The notes under the pieces are model-generated. The model was not told the origin of the DNA, ran no database searches, and saw nothing but the letters and a program-made list of their open reading frames with translations. A stretch of 25,481 nucleotides of DNA from positions 1-25,481 of the forward strand of contig CANQSC010000008.1 of the NCBI GenBank assembly GCA_947626445.1, written 5' to 3'. The stretch's first letter is position 1. Each line of letters begins with the position of its first letter. This document shows positions 23,728 to 25,481 of this stretch, in pieces. Position numbers and translations under genes: made by a program. Origin of the DNA: an uncultured Bacilli bacterium. Its GTDB lineage: Bacteria > Bacillota_I > Bacilli_A > RF39 > UBA660.

Positions 23728-24912
23728 ATGAGATTAAAATATAAAGTAACTATGACATGTATTTTAGCTTTGATTGCTTTATTATTAGTCGTTGAAGTTG
23801 GCTATATAAGTTTTTTACATGAAGAAGAACAAACAATGGCTATGATAAAAGTTGATCAAGGTTTATCAATAAATTATTTAACTGGAAATACTTTTACTAC
23901 TAATGAAGATACTTATCAAATTGATTTTTCCATTACGAATGCTATGGATAGTGAACAATTTTATTCAATTAAATTAAATGATGTTGTAGCAAGTGATGAT
24001 GTAACTTATAAATTAATTTCTAAAGAACATGTAGTTGATGATTATTCTGATAAAATATGGCAAAAAACTATTAAAGCTCAAGTAAAAATAAATAGTAATG
24101 AAACTCAAAGTTTTTCCCTAATCTTTTATAACCCTCATAAAAATGCTTTACAAGTTGAACTTAAAATTGCTAAAGAAGTAGTAGATAATAGTTTAAAAAG
24201 TTGGTTACTTAAAAATAATCAAATAACTACCGAAAATGATGGTTTATATGAAGAGAGTACTGAAGATGGAAGTATGTATTATTTTAAAGGAAATGTTGTA
24301 AATAATTATGTTTCTTTTGCCGGTAAAATATGGCGAATCGTAAGAGTTAATGCTGATGCCACTGTATCATTAGTTTTAGATGATATTTTAGAAGAAGAAA
24401 GTCCTTTCTTTGAAAATAATACTAGTGAAAGTACCTCATTTATTGATTCAAAAATTTCTAGTGTCTTAAATAGTTGGTATGATATAAATTTAAAAGAATT
24501 TGACAATTATATTGCCAGTGCTAAATATTGTACAGATGATAATGCTCAGATTGAAGATAATGGTGTAATATATTATTTACCAGACCAAAGAATTTTTAAA
24601 GATAATGCGCCAATCTTAACTTGTCCAGGAACTTATGCTTCAACAAAAATTGCTTTACTAACTGCTGATGATGTTATGTTAGCTGGTACTTATTTAAATA
24701 AAGCTAATATTACTAGAGATTGGTGGACAATGACTTTAAATAAAAAAGACAATAAAATAAATTATTATATAACAGCTAATAATAATGGTTTAAATAAAGA
24801 CCAAGATGAAAATGTTAAACATGGAATTAGGCCAGTAATAACTTTAATAAAAAAGTTAAATACCATAGGTAATGGCACAATTGACAATCCATATACATTA
24901 TCAATAATGTAA
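23728..24912 (+). CDS. Exported protein with N-terminal anchor, beta domain and DUF6273-like C-terminal domain
   Basis: A 394-residue protein starting at ATG 23728 with AGGGTGG as Shine-Dalgarno. A hydrophobic segment (about 8-28) is followed by a beta-rich domain (about 40-150; DTYQIDFSITNAMDSEQFYS resembles the framework region of TasA/camelysin-like domains). Then comes a C-terminal domain (about 172-394) that plainly matches the end of the giant repeat protein at the left of the window: GLY, NNYVSF, IWRIVRVNAD, WWTMTL, GIRPVITL, and a final GNGTIDNPYTL. This pattern (WRI near the start, WW and RPxL near the end) fits DUF6273. Cys268 and Cys299 could form a disulfide. It lacks the Ig repeats of the giant protein. 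Function unknown; surface location inferred. It has its own strong promoter and terminator. Confidence 0.85.
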   Translation: MRLKYKVTMTCILALIALLLVVEVGYISFLHEEEQTMAMIKVDQGLSINYLTGNTFTTNEDTYQIDFSITNAMDSEQFYSIKLNDVVASDDVTYKLISKEHVVDDYSDKIWQKTIKAQVKINSNETQSFSLIFYNPHKNALQVELKIAKEVVDNSLKSWLLKNNQITTENDGLYEESTEDGSMYYFKGNVVNNYVSFAGKIWRIVRVNADATVSLVLDDILEEESPFFENNTSESTSFIDSKISSVLNSWYDINLKEFDNYIASAKYCTDDNAQIEDNGVIYYLPDQRIFKDNAPILTCPGTYASTKIALLTADDVMLAGTYLNKANITRDWWTMTLNKKDNKINYYITANNNGLNKDQDENVKHGIRPVITLIKKLNTIGNGTIDNPYTLSIM

Positions 24913-24933
24913 AACTTAAGTAAAAAGAGTGTT

Positions 24934-24963
24934 AAGTAGAAACATTTGGCTTTCTACTTTTTT
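24934..24963 (+). terminator. Intrinsic terminator after the second DUF6273-like gene
   Basis: AAGTAGAAA (24934-24942) pairs perfectly with TTTCTACTT (24951-24959) over an eight-base loop, followed by T residues to 24963. Confidence 0.85.
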
Positions 24964-24998
24964 ATTTATTTGATAAACTATAGAAGAAGAGGTGAATC

Positions 24999-25481
24999 AT
25001 GAAATTAATAAATGACATAATTTCAATCTTAACAAGTTTATCTTTTGTAGATTACATATTATACTTTTCAGTTTTAGCTTTATTAATTTTAACAATTGCC
25101 TTAATATATGTTTTAAAAAGCGATGATGAAGAAAAAAGTATAGGAAGTGAAGATATGAAAGAAAATGAAGTAGATTTAAAATATATAGCAAGTACTATTA
25201 AAGAAAAACCTGAACCATTAGTAGATATGACAGCCTATGAAGAAGAACAAGAACAAAAAGCAATTATTAGTTATGATGAATTAATAAAAGAATCAAATAA
25301 AAAACAATTACAATATGATAAAGTCGAATTAGTAGATAATTTAATACCTACTAAAAAAATTAATTTATCAGATATGATTAAAGAAAAAGAAGAAGTAAAA
25401 GAAGAAACAACAATCTTTCATTATGAAAAAGAAGAAGCTTTCTTAAAAACTTTAAAAGAATTAAATAGCTTATTAAATTAA
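24999..25481 (+). CDS. Small membrane-anchored acidic protein of unknown function
   Basis: A 160-residue protein, complete: ATG 24999 follows GAGGTGA, and its TAA is the last codon of the window. Residues about 16-39 form one transmembrane helix (YILYFSVLALLILTIALIYV). The rest is highly charged, Glu/Lys-rich and probably partly disordered or helical, with no cysteines. Lacking a basic N terminus, the protein may be oriented with its charged tail in the cytoplasm, like small divisome or adaptor proteins, but that is only a topological guess. I do not recognise the family. Codon choice leans to A-ending codons, more like the giant protein's repeats than like the housekeeping genes. Confidence 0.8.
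   Translation: MKLINDIISILTSLSFVDYILYFSVLALLILTIALIYVLKSDDEEKSIGSEDMKENEVDLKYIASTIKEKPEPLVDMTAYEEEQEQKAIISYDELIKESNKKQLQYDKVELVDNLIPTKKINLSDMIKEKEEVKEETTIFHYEKEEAFLKTLKELNSLLN

Overview
The window is very AT-rich, gene-dense DNA from a low-GC Gram-positive bacterium. Signs of this are strong Shine-Dalgarno sites, TTGACA/TATAAT promoters, a T-box leader on ileS, GTG and inferred alternative starts, mostly TAA stops, and Firmicute-type versions of the housekeeping genes. A D,D-carboxypeptidase, an undecaprenol kinase-type enzyme and an exported protein ending in an NPKTG sorting-like tail argue for a walled cell, so this is not a classical wall-less mycoplasma. My best guess is an uncultured gut Bacilli/Erysipelotrichia-like or RF39-like lineage related to Mollicutes. 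That is inference from style, not proof. I see no phage, transposon, CRISPR, tRNA or rRNA genes.

Layout. Positions 1-5846 hold the tail of an upstream unit (terminator-like hairpin) and one very large exported protein of about 1,897 residues. It has a SipW/TasA-like N terminus, about 16 Ig-like repeats (five in perfect tandem at 267 bp) and a C-terminal domain resembling DUF6273. Next come priA, a secreted acidic protein of unknown function, and, convergent to it, an exported ComEC-like metallo-beta-lactamase-fold hydrolase with an NPKTG tail. Divergent from that are fmt plus a small unknown gene, then ileS behind a consensus promoter and an isoleucine T-box. A deoD-undecaprenol kinase-dacA operon follows with almost no spacing. 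An exported transglutaminase-like protein and rpsT lie on the minus strand. A TPR-like protein, a short YigZ/IMPACT protein (minus), a DUF6020-like polytopic membrane protein and uvrC follow. The right end holds a second exported protein with the same start and end modules as the giant one, then a small membrane-anchored acidic protein that ends exactly at the window edge.

How it fits together. The core is ordinary: replication restart (priA), initiator tRNA formylation (fmt), isoleucyl-tRNA charging (ileS), nucleoside salvage (deoD), envelope lipid carrier and peptidoglycan trimming (undecaprenol kinase, dacA), ribosome (rpsT) and excision repair (uvrC). Around it lies a rich set of envelope proteins, mostly uncharacterised. 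The points most worth a second look are: (i) the two surface proteins at either end that share N- and C-terminal modules; (ii) the silent-site divergence of the near-identical tandem repeats; (iii) the GIHH version of the IleRS HIGH motif, linked to strong mupirocin resistance in IleRS2 enzymes; (iv) the apparently wall-anchored MBL hydrolase; and (v) a YigZ protein reduced to one domain. No intergenic stretch exceeds 300 bases; the longest (11,697-11,962) is filled by the ileS promoter and T-box.
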